A stretch of DNA of 64,000 nt, from positions 17,924,192 to 17,988,191 of the forward strand of contig NC_037603.1 of assembly GCF_003073045.1 (NCBI RefSeq). Direction: 5' to 3'. The notes below the pieces were generated by a model. It did no database searches. It was not told the DNA's origin and saw only the letters and a list, made by a program, of their open reading frames with translations. The translations under genes were made by a program, and so were the position numbers. Position 1 is the first letter of the stretch, and every line of letters begins with the position of its first letter. Below, in pieces: positions 10,389 through 25,300 of the stretch. The stretch comes from Pomacea canaliculata. Taxonomy: Eukaryota; Mollusca; Gastropoda; Architaenioglossa; Ampullariidae.

Positions 10389-13300
10389 CTGTTAGGGAAA
10401 CAAAAAACAAAAAGATTGAAGATTTCGGAGCTAAGAAATCAGCAGCACACACTGACACGACAGGGAGGGAAAATGCCTAGGGGTTTGGTTTTGTTTTTTT
10501 TTTTGTTGTTTTTGTTGTTGTTTTTGTTTGTTTGTTTTCTGTTTGTTTTCTGTTTGTTTGTTTGTTTGTTTTGTTTGTTTTTTTTTTTTTTTTTGTTTGT
10601 TTGTTTTTGGGTTTTTTTGGTTTTTGTTTTGTTTTGGTTTTTTTGTTTACAGAGTATGTTCACACTTAGTGATACAAGTTGTAAAACGATAAAATTGTAC
10701 TGCAAGTGTACAGTCTACAGTATTCCCTCTTGATACCTCGCATAATCAACTATTGAGAGGTCTTAAAAACTGAAAATAAAATAATTTCGGAATATATATG
10801 ATCTGAAGCAAAAGGAAGGCTTTTCGTGTCGATCTAATATTGTACACGCATGCATTAACCCAATGAAGTGTGACTCATTCAGACTGAGGTGCTTAGGTGG
10901 TACATAATTTAGTATATTGCACAAGATATGATTACCTTGCCGACGTGGCATAGTAGTTGCATGTGCCTCGCCCATGACACTCAATGAACGGGGATGTTCT
11001 GAAGTCTTCCAGACAGGAGCCTGGGGATTGCAGACCTTGTCCTGTGCCGCTGGTGCCAGAGCCGGTGCTCTGTAAACAGAAGTACACGTGCAGGCGCGCA
11101 CACATATATATATATCAAGATAGATATTTAATTACATATTTGAATCTGTTAAAGAAAGCGAGTTGAAAGAAGCAAATAAACAAGTTTTCGTGCGCTGACA
11201 TCGTCGTTGTTGACGATTGCAAACAATTAACACAGCAAAGTCTGTTTTGACGAGGAAAGCTGTATGCTCACCAGCACGAAGCTCCAGCCTATCCACACAC
11301 CACTCCATCCCTGTGGGCAGTCTGGAATCACCATCGTCTGGCTGTGCACTGCGATGATCTGAAAGACAATGTCAAGTTGAAAATTGCCGTGTGTGTCTTG
11401 CTCATTTCCGTCCAAGACACCACTTCAGACTACAGAATGGACACAGAAAGCAATGAACGTGTTCACTATATTGACCTAGTCCTTAACACAGAGGTCAAGG
11501 CTGCTCTCGACAGTGAGATTATTAATTCTCAAATGATTTCATATAGTGTTGCTCCTTCAAGTCATACTTGCTCAGATGCATATGATATCACAGCAGCAAA
11601 ATCAATAAAAATAATCATGATAAACAACAACACACTTCCATCATCTTAGAGTTAAAAATCTGGAGAGCGCGCGTCACAGACTGGTGAGGATGTGTCACAA
11701 ACTGGTTGTAAGACTGAAGGTGTACCACAGACCAGCGAGGGTGTACCACAGACCAGCGAGGGTGTAAAGACTGGTGGTGTAACGTCGGCGAGGGTTTATT
11801 ACAGACTTGTGGGACTTGACCACAGTTATATATACTTACATATACTTATACTCACCGGTGAGGGTGTATCACAGACAGCACAACGGCTGATGTACGGGCG
11901 AATCCTGTCACCGGAAACCGGGTCCATCATGGGAGTCATTGGCTCTGGCGTGGACAGCCAGTAACTGTAATCGGAGCGGGAAGCGAAATTGCACACGTTG
12001 TTGATGTTGCAGAACATAAACGGCATCGTATGGAAGCGGCGCAGACAGCTACCCGCATCACCTGTTGATGAACAACAAAAATTATGGTATCCCCCTCGAC
12101 CTTCACTCATTCGCTGGAGTTAATGTGTGGCAAAAGACTATTGAACCACAGACGTGAAATCTGGAAACAATTGAATGTTACAGTAGTTAAGGCCAGGTAT
12201 TCACATTTGATCCGCAACTTACAACCCCGTAAAACACTAGAGAGGCCTCCAAAACATGCAGATAACTCTGTAAGTCAAATTCGACCTCAACAGCGTTCTT
12301 ATAACGGTGTTATTACACCATTGGTGTAAATGTTAGAGTATCTGGTGGATCCTTTTATACACCTAGAGAGCAATATTTCCTTCTGCGTCTGTATGGTGTC
12401 ACAAAATGTCAATATTTTAAAACTAATACGGGGTGTTTAAAAACTATTTTCTAATCAAACTGATATATATCTACATATACACAAACATGTATTTTATATG
12501 TATATATATCTAAATGGTATGCATAGATACGTATCTCTCTCATACACAAACACACGCGGCCTGATTTTGCTATGCTAAAGGCACCGCACAGAAAAAAGCA
12601 CTTCCATTCTCAGCAACACAAGAGAAAAGGGCAGACAATCCACTAAGCTGTATAGTGAACTCTTACCCAGATCTTGACCGTGAGCGCGTCCGTTGCCAAC
12701 GACGTAGAGGAGGGAGTACCCGTCCCACATCTTGGTGGTGCCGATGGGGCAGTCGGGTGGTGAAGTAGTCTGACTGTGTCTGTGACAAAAAAGCCATCAG
12801 ACGATTTGAAAGATTCTGCCAGCTGCATCAAAAGTTCTGCATCAACAATAACTTCTTTTTAACTGAACAACGTCCGTGTTTGCAGTCACTCTTTAAAATA
12901 TGAATTTAAGTTTGTATTCAGTGGAGTTGCACTTGACGATGGCATGTTCAATGCCATGATGCTGCCGATGCAGTGTTAAGCAGATTGCGGAGTTCATCCT
13001 TAAAAGGACAGGTCAAAAAGCTTCACACGCTCGTCCTTCTCCATTTCCTATTTTCGCAATCCATCCCTCACCCTTCCACAACAATCTCTCACATAGACAA
13101 ACAAACAAACACACCTTGTAAAGAATATGCCGGGCCCAGTGCCAGGTGCACCAGGAACACCTGGTACTCCCACTCGACCAGGTTCCCCAGGAAAACCAGG
13201 TGTGCCGCTTCTCCCTCGTCCGCCGGCAAGTCCCGGCCTGCCCGACTCTCCTACAAGGCCATAGAAACCGGGCTCACCGGCTTCTCCTTTCCGTCCAAGG

Positions 13301-16300
13301 AACCCTGGGAAGCCATCAGTACCTGCGGATGGGAGAAACATTGAAAACAATGTAATCTTTTGTTGACATAGGAAGGGAGAAACTATTCAGTCCATTTTTG
13401 CTAGTAATTTGATAAAAATGATGATCACTTTTGTACGTTTCACTCAAAAATGAGACTTTCTCTGAAATTTCGGATGGAGGACAAGACAGATTTGTAAACT
13501 GCTGTTTTGCTGCTGCTATTAGGCATTCACAGCCTTTTGGTTTTTGTCGAGGATTTTTAAACAGTGGCACGACCCAATGTATTAGAAAGTCTTAAACCTC
13601 TTGCATCATCCACCAACCAACCACCCCCAAACCCCGTGTCGAGTTCCTGCCTCTCCGCGGAATGTAATAAACTTGAAATCGGTTACCTCACACCATAGTA
13701 CCGTATCGCCTACAGGTAATCGATTATATGCATCTCCTACCTGGTAGTCCAGGATCACCAGGTAATCCACGAAGTCCTGGAAAGCCTTTGTCACCAGGGC
13801 TGCCTTTAAGAAGCTCGAAATTGTTGAAAGGCGTTCTTGGTCCTGTCGCACCTGTGCAATAATGTGTTCAATCTTCAATGCGTAGTTTATGTCAATGTAT
13901 TCTAACTCTTTTGTATTCATTCTTTAATATTGGGTTCCTCATTCTTCTGTTTTTTCCTCATCGTATTCTACATATTACGCAGATTCTCTTTCTTTACAAT
14001 CCATTTGTTTAAGTTCTTTTATAAAAGCTTTTTCTTTAATATAGTCTACAGTTTGCATGGACTCTCATTCCCATTTGTATCATATTCTTACTCTTCGCTT
14101 TTATATATCTGGAGTGAAAGTTTCGGACACGAGAACCGACGATTTCTTAAAGTGAACGAGCTTAAAGAATGCACATTTCGTTGTCGGATCTCTGTTTTAT
14201 CTAATTAAAATGCTCCTAATCCTCGCCTTGAACAAACATAAAAGGACAGAACAGCCCTGACTACCTAGTCGGGTTGCACTGCACATGTCAGACAGGACAG
14301 CAGTTCACGCTGGTTCAAAATAGTATGTGAACAATAAAAACAATTTACCCTTTACACCCTTCCGACCCGTAGACCCTTTGGGACCAGGATACCCAATTTC
14401 TCCAATCAGGCCCTTTTGTCCTGGAAGTCCTCGTAAGCCATCTTCCCCTGCTAAACCTTGCCTTCCCGGAAGTCCAGAAAATCCTGGGTCTCCCTGCACA
14501 ACGGTTATCGGTTGCAGTTTATTTATGCATTTCAAAGAAGTAAGAATTACTGGTGTTTCTGTATGAGAGTGTTTTTACAGCTCACAGCTCCTCTCTCTCT
14601 CTCACATATATATATATGACACGTATGTAGGTCTAGTAAAATGTGCACATCATTGGCCTTAACTGTAAAATCTGGCGCTTACATCTAGCCCTGGCAAGCC
14701 TTCCACACCATCAAGTCCAGGTTGTCCAGATTCTCCAGGAAGACCACTAACACCTTTCATTCCAGGAAGACCAGGTAAGCCAGGCATTCCGTCAATCCCC
14801 TTAGCTCCGCGGCGGCCTTTGGAGGACAAGAAAAATAAAGATAACAAAACCTTTCTTTCCTTTTTTATTCAAAATTAAGGAAAGGCACTTCAAACACTTA
14901 TGTTATACAAACTTTTGTTTCATGAAAAATGTACATGTATGAAAATAAGTACGAATCTCATTGAAGGCTGCTTCTGGGAGAAAGCGGGTTTAATATTTCA
15001 TGCAAAAAAACCCATATGGCAACAATTTGAATGGTGGTTATACCGTGTTTATATGATTATCTAAACAAAGTGCATCGAGAGAGACTTTTATTGGGAATTT
15101 TTCAGATAGGTTGATACTTTTACGATTCTTTGTTTACGAAATTTATTTCAAAAATTATTATTATTATTATTGTTATTATTATTGTTGTTGTTGTTGTTAT
15201 TATTATTATTATTGCAAGGCCCTAATCTTAACTAAAAAATGTTTTGGATAGCGCTGTTGTGCCTCTCATCGTCATCTTGTACAGGAGGCACTATAATGTT
15301 TCATCAGCCAGGTTGGATTCGACTTGTAACATTCTGCATATTTGAAAAGTTAATGATGTAATTCACACACTTTCTCATCACACAAAATGTGTAAAGCACG
15401 CACCTATAAGTCCAGGCAGGCCAGGCTCTCCAGAAAAGCCCTTCGGCCCCCGGACAAGTTGGTTGGGTTCTCCTTTTGCTCCCTTTATGCCGGGTAAACC
15501 GTTTAGTCCATCCTCTCCCATTGATCCCCGTTCTCCAGGTATTCCAGGCAAGCCAGAGATGCCATCATCTCCAGGGGGTCCAGGGCGCCCTACATGGGAG
15601 ACAAATATGATAAGTCCCTGCTTATCGCCTCCTGACTACGCTGAGCAGAACACGGCAAACTACAGCTAACAAATACAAACAGTAACTGTACACATTATTT
15701 AGCCACCGTGATCCTAGCAGGAGGAAAAGCTGCGATTGAGGCTCAGGTATAGTCTCGACATGCGTATGTACTTGAAAATGTACACAAAGTGTGTTGGAGG
15801 GTCCATTCAAATATGTCCGTTTTTTTACAGTTTGCAAGCAGTTCTGGAAGCAGTCCATTTACAACTCTTTCTATCTAGTAGTCGCATGTCTAACTAACCG
15901 CGCCTATCCCATGTCTCAAAACACACATGTACTTTACCGGTTAATCTGACAGTCTCTCTCTCTCTCCAGTTTTCTCTTCCAGAAAGGTGTCAGTGTTTGT
16001 GTGTTCGTATTTGCGTGTCTTTGTGTACGAAATATTTGTATGCGCGCACGCTCGAGTTTTACCAGGAGGTGCAGGTGCTCCGTCTGGTCCTGGAGGTCCC
16101 ACAGGGCCTCGCGGTCCTGAAAAATGAAACATAACCAATGTGCGATTCTTCGACCTCTTTCAACGCCTATCCTTTTAGAAAAAATATTCATGATCCCTTA
16201 CTTCACTTCTATAACACTCAACGACCTTTATTCTACATTCTTTAGGTATTGAAGGATAATTTGTTAGTTAAAATAAAAATCATTGAAACAGATTTGCTTT

Positions 16301-19300
16301 TCTGAGCACAACTGGTTTGTCACTTGCTAGCTCCGTCGATAAATCGGTTAGTTATTCATTTGAACAACTCACCAGTGCGCCCAAACTCTCCAGGGAAACC
16401 ATCTCTGCCAGGTCTACCCGGGTCTCCAGATAGGCCTCGTTCTCCGGGTAATCCTGGTAGACCGTCCTCACCCCTTCTACCAGGCTCGCCAGGTATCCCT
16501 GGGGTTCCATCGGGACCCACGTCTCCACGACGACCTGGCAAGCCAGGTAGTGCCGGCCTGCCGTCTCGGCCCCTGTCTCCATCAGGACCACGGGCGCCTG
16601 GCTCCCCTGGTCGACCGGAGAGTCCCGGATCACCTGGAGCTCCAGGAGGCCCGGGTCGACCGCTACGACCATCATCACCCTGACTCGCAGAAAAGAAGAT
16701 TGATGCAGGCGAGGTTCATTTAGAAACATTACTAATAATTTGCCTCTATTTAGCACCGCCATTTCTAGTATCTTCGTCTTTAATCTCACTCTCTTTTCTC
16801 TCTCTTTCCTCTCTTAGGTATGACAAAAAAAACAGCTCACAATTTCGCCTATTTCGCCAGGAACGCCGGGAGGTCCATCATCTCCTCTCATTCCCTTGAA
16901 ACCCGGCTGCCCAATGCGGCCATCCTCACCTGCTGTGCCGTTACGACCACGGGGCCCTGGCAAGCCGGGAAGTCCTGCACAGGCACATCTCGTTTTCAAT
17001 TCCACTGACATTTCAGATTACTCGACTTAAGTTACAATTCAGCAAGAAAATTCTATCGGGTTCACAGCTTGTTTCTAGTCGTCAGCTGACAGCCAGCGCA
17101 GGGCAATTAGTTAAACTGATTAAGCATTAAATGCGAATGTATAATTACAATAATACACATTACAATCACAAAACACGTGGAAGCGGGGGAGGTTGTTTTT
17201 TTCCAAGCCAGCAACTAAAGCCATACCACGGCAAGGCATCCAGCCCTGTAAACAGATCCCACATGCAGAGAAAGAATAGTGTGCCCGAGACGAGAGCTGA
17301 ACCCAAGACAGGCCAACCGACCAAACAATACCATACAATGGCAGACAACTAGCATTCCCCATAGTAATCGCTGCAAACAGTCAGGAGGAAGAGAGACATA
17401 TAAAGCACAAGAAAGGAAATAGAGGAATTCTCACCTGGTATTCCCATAACGCCGCCCTGCCCCTTTGGTCCTGGCAATCCATCTAACCCTCGCAGTCCAG
17501 GCAGCCCAGGCTGGCCGGGACGCCCTATGACACAAAACCAGTCTCTTTCTTTTGTCGGTTTTATAAACTTCCACTTTAAAAAGATGTTTCAAAAGCTTAT
17601 AAACGTCGACCCTTTATTCTCTCAGAACTGTCTACGAAAAATACTGCTTTTAAAGGAACTAAAGCAAATTAGATGAATATCCTGAAAGCAAACACTATAT
17701 TTTTTCTTTCTGCTGACTGATGTATACCTGGTTCACCAGGTATAGATATCCCACGGTTGCCCTTTTCTCCAGGTAGACCTGGAAGTCCGTCTTCTCCTGG
17801 AAAGCCAACAAGGCCAGGTTGTCCTGAAATAAGAGATACATACATAATTCAGAGCCAGGTGACTGAACACCTATCTGCCTCAAGTAGGAGACACAATTAA
17901 GAATAAGTAAACACAGGGTCATGCAAGCCCCCCTCTGTCTCTCCCCAATTCTCTCTCTTCCGTTAAATGCGACAGATACATACACGCACACATGCAGAGC
18001 CTGTGCCCTCCTGTTTCCTCCTGAGGAGCGAAGGAGTGTGGACAGACAAGATTTCAGTAAAGTAGTGGGAGGACACGTTTCTCTTATACTATTAACAAAA
18101 AAAATCATTTTGGTAGAACAGTTGGCAGAACTTACCATCATCTCCAAGTAGTCCAGGACGACCAGTAGGGCCTGGAAGCCCCGCTCTTCCCTTAAATCCT
18201 GGCAATCCTGGGAGACCTGATTCTCCAGGTAAACCGGGCGGTCCTGATTCTCCAGGTATCCCTGGAATACCCAAATCGCCTGGGCTTCCTACTTCACCTG
18301 TTGATCCAAACACCGCAGTTTGCCTCAATGAGATTTTAAAGGTTTTTTTTAAAGCGTGGTAGCTGTCAAAATCCGAAAATTACCCGCAGAAGCAATTAAG
18401 TAGAATAGCATTCTGTATTAAGAGCTAATAATCATTTTTATTCAGCTAAAATTCTCACCTATTCCGCCAGGTAGCCCTTCAAGTCCATCAAGACCAGCAG
18501 GACCACGAGGACCCTCGCGGCCCATTGCCCCGCGCTCTCCTTTAATACCTAGAAAAAAGCAAATGAAATATTTGCGCTGTAAGTAAATAAGACAGTAAGG
18601 AATACCTGTACTGCTAAACGTTTGGTGATAGAACACCTTAAAAGAAAGGAGCTTTCTACAATCCTCACAAACCCAAACTAATACTGAAATGTTGAGATCA
18701 CCAACATTTACGCTTACTGTTAACTTCATTCACAATATGTAATCTAAAGGAATCTCAGCATGAGTAAACACTGTCCATCACATCATGTGTATTTACCTGG
18801 TAAACCAGGTAAACCAGCCAATCCCTGTCTTCCTATGGCACCATCCCGTCCATTTTCGCCTGAGGGACCTGGTAAACCTGGTCTTCCTGAGTCACCTGGA
18901 CGTCCTGGTTCTCCAGGCAAGCCAGGCAGTCCAGCATCACCACGAATGCCAGGAAGACCCGGTTGTCCTGTGAAATTCAGTTGCACTTAACTTTATGTAA
19001 GTCTTTAGAATAGTTGATCATAAATTGATATCACACCCATTCTAGAAAAGTACCAACAGCAACTAATGTAAAAACATCTTTACTGAAACAGGTGCTGATG
19101 ATATGCCTGTTACAGGACTGTATATAACGTAAGAAGAAAGGCCTGTAAAAAAAAAAGTAAAGGTCAAAGGTTCTGCTGAACATAGTCTCGATTACTTCTT
19201 AATCTGTTTTACGTTCAAGTTCCTCTCTATAAGCAACAATCTTTCCTTTGGTAAAGGAACAAGATAAAGTTAAAAAGTGTAAACATTGCATGCTCTTGTA

Positions 19301-22300
19301 AAGTAACTAATCAGTAATGACATACCTGACCTTCCTTGTTCTCCTGGAAAACCTGCTAGACCAGGTAGACCTGGCTGACCAGCGTCTCCTGGGCGACCAG
19401 GTTCACCGGGCAGGCCGGGCACACCTTCATAGCCAGGTTCTCCTAAATGAGGTTATCAAAACTTAGTGCCACTCAGGAAAATGAATACTGAAAAAACAAA
19501 TTTCTGCACAACAGCAAAAGAAATTAAACTTTCTGACACTTTCAGCATCTAACATTTTTACACAGAGTTGCATACATTTTATTACAGAAACTTGTCTTCT
19601 GCATGTTTTAGGCATGAAACCATATTTGATAATTTTTCAAAAAATACAATTCTGTGAAATCCTTGGGACATCTGACTTACTGCTACTTAAAGAAGTTTCT
19701 TTCCTACATACCCTTCCTCCCTACAAAACCAGGCAATCCTGGTTGACCACTTCCTCCAGGTGTGCCAGGTGTACCAGGGAATCCATACTCTCCAGAGGGA
19801 CCAGGCTCTCCAGGTACACCTGCAGGGGCAGTGCGAGGTGTTTCACCTTTGCGTCCAGGAAACCCCTGGAATCAACAGCAATAATGATGCATGAATTTTC
19901 TGCATCTCTAAGCTCACATACATGTGAAATGTGTTCCTGTGTGCCTAATAGCAATACCCTTGTATTATATGCCTTGCAACTAAGAAAGTTGGAACAGCAG
20001 TTAGGCAATAAAACTACTACAGCACTTTCAGTTTTCAGTGAGTTACTCATGTTACGCAACAAGAACCAATGCAGCCCTTACAGTGAGTTAATAGGGGCAA
20101 GAGTTAGATAGCAAGTGTGATAATAGCATTTCTGGCAATAAAACTAATGCAGTAGTCACAGTCAGTTGATCATAGCAAAATTTTGTTTTTTATCAAGCTC
20201 TCTAAATGTCAGGACAGTCCATCAACAAATGACTGTCTTGTCAGCAACTGTCACTGTTATCTTTATTTTATTTCACTATTATATTTCACTATTTTATTCT
20301 CCACACCTATATTTCTTCAGTGTATTACTTCTCCCAAAGATCTGCACCCACAGTCCTAATGAGCAGTCATCTTTGTATGCTGGCCTCTATTCACAACACC
20401 TAATCAGCTCCATTTTTCAAAGGTCACTTACAACATTCTTGCTTCCCAAATATCTCCTAAAATAAATTGCCCTTTTCTTCAAACAATTCAGTTTGAAAAT
20501 AATAAAATAAATAATAAAATGAGAATTTGCATGTGGAGAAGAATAAGGGCACAACTAGTCCATTAACTGCTTTTTCTTCTTATGTGTGACCTTCTGTAAA
20601 TCCATTCAGAACTCCGATAATGTGCTTCAGCATCAACTAAAGTCATGCTCTGTTCCTGTTATAAAGATTATGTTATCATGAGAAGATACTTATCAATAAA
20701 TGTCTCGATTATGTGTTATTATGAGAAGATACTTGTCAATAAATATCTAGATAATGTCTTATCAAGAAGATTCTTGTCACTAAAATAATGTCTAGAGACA
20801 GCCACACTCACAGGTCTTCCTGGTGCACCAGGTGGGCCATCTTCTCCTGATTCTCCTTTCAGGCCATCAACTCCAGGAAACCCTGGATCTCCAACAGGAC
20901 CAGGGTAGCCTTTGGGACCAGGAAAGCCAGGTGTTCCAGGTAATCCAGGTAACCCTGGATCTCCTACCATTCCTTTTTCACCTGGGAGACCAGGCAGTCC
21001 ATCCTCTCCTCGCGGACCACGAGTACCTTCATTAAAAAGAGAACCAACACCATTAGAATGTTTTTAAACCCAAATGTCTATCATAAGCAACTAAATAAAA
21101 TGCTTTTATATTTCCTTTTGACATTAAAGGAAAATACTATGACTTGGCTGAGATTCCTATTTATTTCTCTAACCCTCACAAAACATAAAGAGATGCACAA
21201 GGTGGATAGAGATACGTTTAGACACAAGCCTGTGCACATCCCACAATAATTAATGCATGTCAGTTCTTCCACTCAGCCTTCTTATAAACTTCCTCACTCA
21301 TTTATTCTTACCTGGAGCACCATCTCTGCCAGGTAAACCATCAATGCCAGGTAGCCCAGATTCTCCCTGGTCACCTTTATCAAGTTGTATGAGGAATGCC
21401 TCTCCTGGTTGACCTACAAGCAAGAAAATTAGTAAGCTTCTGCTTTTAAGTACATCTACTATCCTTTTACAAACCTTTAAAATTATTTAATAATACTTTA
21501 CATGTATTCATGCCTCAAAGGAGACATGATACAGAAGGTAAAAATGATAATAAAGAAGACATGTCATCGCTCTTCAAATGTGATTCTTTAAAAATGTAAA
21601 TGTGAATCTTTCAAGATTGATCATAAAGAAATCATACAAAAAATTAATGATTCTGGCCATCACAAACCAACTAGGCTTAAAAAAAAACCAAGTCTGTTAA
21701 AAGATCTGCTAAACTTTCTTTTTGATGTAAGCCTCAATCTTTTATTTTTAAGTAATCCCATTTCTGTTCGTTCTTTAAGAATGGAATTTATGCAGAACAG
21801 AAAAATCACAGTGCAAGACCACAGATAAAATACAAAGAAAATCTGAAGTACCCTAATTGCCTGAAAGGACTAGTGCATAGAGGGAAAATAGTCAACTGAA
21901 GAGGAGAAAAAAATTACCAAAAGAAAGATGAAAGGAATGAGGAAAGATAGAAATGAGAAGTGGAAGTAGATATGCACTCAAAGAGTAAACCAATCAGAGC
22001 AGCAGTAAAATAGAGAGCCAATAAGGATTGCAGAAAGCAGGTTGAATTCTCATCAATGTCCTTATTTTATCAGCTAAAGTTACACCTTTCTCGCAATGTT
22101 GCTACAGTTTGTGGATGTATATTAAAATAATCACTGTTCAGAAATCTCCAAGGCTTTCCAAAAAACTGTGGTACTGTGATAGAATTTCCTACAACTAATG
22201 ATAAATTTTGTAAGGTGTTATTGGGCATTTTCTTTTTTTCCTTGTTGGTTTATTTGTTCTTTTCCCATTTATCAACACTCACACAAAAAATCTTTTATTG

Positions 22301-25300
22301 GTAGCTGCAGTCAAGCATCTGAACCTCTTTCACTTTTAGTTTCTAGAAAATTAAATGCATACCTTTTTGTCCTTTTGGTCCTGGAAAGCCCTCCAGCCCA
22401 GGTACACCTCCCTGGCCTTTGCGACCTAAGGCACCTATGGTAGACTGTCCTGCTAAACCTTTGCGACCAAGTTCACCCGGAAGACCAGGTAACCCATCCA
22501 GTCCATCATCACCTGGTTGTCCCAAATCTCCCTGATAGAAGAACATCACATTTCTGAGTACAGCTGAAGCCTTATAATGTATGGGTAAAACAAGTTTTGA
22601 TCAAAGACTATCTCTAGTTTTTTCTTGACTGTCCACCTTATACTTAAAAAAGATTTTTGATTACTCATCCAGAAGGTTTAAGCCTATTTCTAATGTGTGT
22701 CTGTATATATGTGTATCACTGAAGTTTTACACCTACTATAGCCACTTACTAATTTCAAATCAAAGAATTTGGCAATTACATTTGCAATCAAATCCTTTAC
22801 AAATTTTAACCAAAGTCTCATTTATATGAAGATAAATATTTCATCAAAATTATCTCATCTACTGAACAATAGACTCCTCACCTTTAATCCTGGAAGCCCA
22901 AACAAGCCTGGCATACCACGGATTCCTGTGTCACCCTGTGAACCATCTGTACCTGGTATTCCTGGAAATCCTGCAGTGCCCTTCGCTCCTTTGGGTCCTC
23001 TGAATAACTCAAGACTGGGTGGCGGAAGAATAGCCCCTGGGAAGCCCTTAGGACCAGGCAGACCATCAGGTCCAGGTCGACCTGCAAAACCCTAAGAAAA
23101 AAGGATTTCTTAAATTATCTGTTGGTAAAATTCTTACTTAAAATTACAAATTATTTTACATGCATACTTGTATTATTTGTTCCTGCATATTTAACAATGC
23201 TGATGTTGCATAATTAGAAGCAATTAATTTTCTTTAGAAATATTTCAAAGAGAACAAGTTTTAGAAAAGCAGAAAGTTATACTCCAAACAATAATAAAAA
23301 AATAATTAGGAGATGGTCATCAGACAAGGAGTGGACTTGTCTGACTGGTGTAAGGGAAGGGAAGTTCAGAGAAATAGTCAGCAAAGAAATTAAAACACAG
23401 CACAGGCAGTTTGTACTGAATGCGAAAACAGATGGGTAGCCAGTGCCAAGGAGAGCAGGGAGCGTGGTCCCATTTCCTAGCTCTAAGCACCAGACGTGCA
23501 GCAGAGTTCTATACTTTCTGGAGTTTGTGAATCGAGGGTATTCAGGGCAACCAACAAGCAAGGAGTTGTAGGAATCAAGCCAAGAAAAAACAAACACACA
23601 GACAAGAGTGTTGGTAGTACACATAGAGAGAATGTGATGGGTAGTGCTGATCTCATCTAGCTCATAACAGACAGGCAGACATGTGTGACTGGTCTATCAT
23701 AACAGGCAGACTGACAGACAGCTGTAACTTGTCTATCATAATAGGCAAGCTGTAACTTGTTTAGCAAGAGTCATGTCTGCAGTGACAATGAATCCCAGAT
23801 TCCTGATGGATGATGTAAAGGTGATGTTGGTTTCACCCACGTTAAAGTGATTTGGCAGACAAACAAGTGAAGATTGATTTCTTCTTCTCAAGTATAGGAG
23901 GGCTCCCGTTTTATCATTGAGTTTAAGTTTGTTTGATATCATCCAGTCTTTGACATCGCTAATACAGGTTTCTATGCAGAGTGGACATCGCTAATACAGG
24001 TTTCTATGCAGAGTGGACATCGCTAATACAGGTTTCTCACCCTGTGGAATGGAGCAGTAAAGTTGCATGTCATCAGCATATGATTGACGAGAAACTTTAT
24101 AAGAAGTGGTCCACAAGAGTTGTCAGAAATATCACCACTGTCATGGCAAATAATATGTCAGTGGTCACTTTAATTAGGACCTGGAGGACTGGTTTGACCA
24201 CAGCTTTCTGGAGCTCAATGTTGAAAAAAATGGAGATGCCCTTTGGAAAGAGTACATGATGGAAGAGATGGCAGTACCCCTCTCTCCACATCCAAATCAG
24301 AAGACAGTAGGTGCAAAGGGCTGCCAGTTTTAAGTATCTTGGTACATAGATGGAAGACTCTCGATCCTTTAGTGTACACATGCACAAAATGTACAAAAAG
24401 GCCCAGGAAAGACTGCACCTTTTAAGGAAACTTATAGCTTCAACGCCAGCTCTGGGGTGCTGGAAACTGTTTACAGGATGTTTACAGCATCCTCACATTT
24501 AACATCACCGCCTGTTATGGTCACCTCCTCATCAAAGACTAGACAAGGCTGGCCAGTCATCCACCAGGCAAATAAAATTATTGATACATCACAGCTGCCA
24601 CTTTCTGACTTTATCTTCATGCAGTCAGAAAGATATAGCATATAACATCACTTCAGACCAAACACACCCTCTCCACCCAAACTTCAGCTGTTGCCCTTGG
24701 GCAGGCGCTACAAAAAGCCACATGCATAAAAACTGCCTACCAAAGGTCCTTTGTGCCAGCAGCAATCACGATCTTAATAAAAGGCACAAGGTCTACCATA
24801 TTACCTGGCATCCTTCTGGAGGTTCATATGTATGTCAAGGAGGTTCATATGTATGTGTGTGTAACCAACACGTCAGTCCCTAATGGCTACGTAGGGGTGG
24901 GCTAGTCGCACAAGAACACAACAAAGATCAAAGTTGCCACACAACTGTAGAATTTAAATCAAGTTTCACTTAGCAGCTGGCCTGCTGTCTCTCCACTCTC
25001 ACTTCTAAATCCAAAGCCTCTCTCAACTGCAAAGCTACACTATTTATCCTACCCAAAGTAATTCGCATTTTTAAAGAGTCAATCCTGAGTGGGGCACCCT
25101 GTACAAGCAGATGAAATGCAAAAAATATATATATAACATGAAGAAATATTGTAAAAAAAGTAAATGAAAGTGGGATGAGATAGACCAAGAAAAAAGAAAT
25201 AGAAAATTATATTTACTGGTGGTCCAACACGGCCTTCCTCTCCTGGTCGGCCAAATTCACCAGGCTCCCCTTTGGGTCCAGGAAAGCCACCAGGTCCAGG

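Noticed and set aside
10326..10733. Phe/Leu/Val-rich and Lys/Asn-rich open frames on both strands
   Set aside because: They arise from the T/G low-complexity tract in the last alpha1 intron.
16324..16683. Plus-strand proline- and serine-rich open frame
   Set aside because: It is the antisense of collagen alpha1 exon 31. Gly-X-Y read backwards gives Pro/Ser-rich frames. The same applies near 26604-26984, 13146-13355 and 18760-18990.
24970..25188. Minus-strand frame reading [16 protein letters not shown] after an AG, as an extra collagen exon
   Set aside because: It lacks Gly-X-Y, its only nearby GT gives the wrong phase, and exons 18 and 19 already join in phase 0 without it. It may be a repeat-derived frame.
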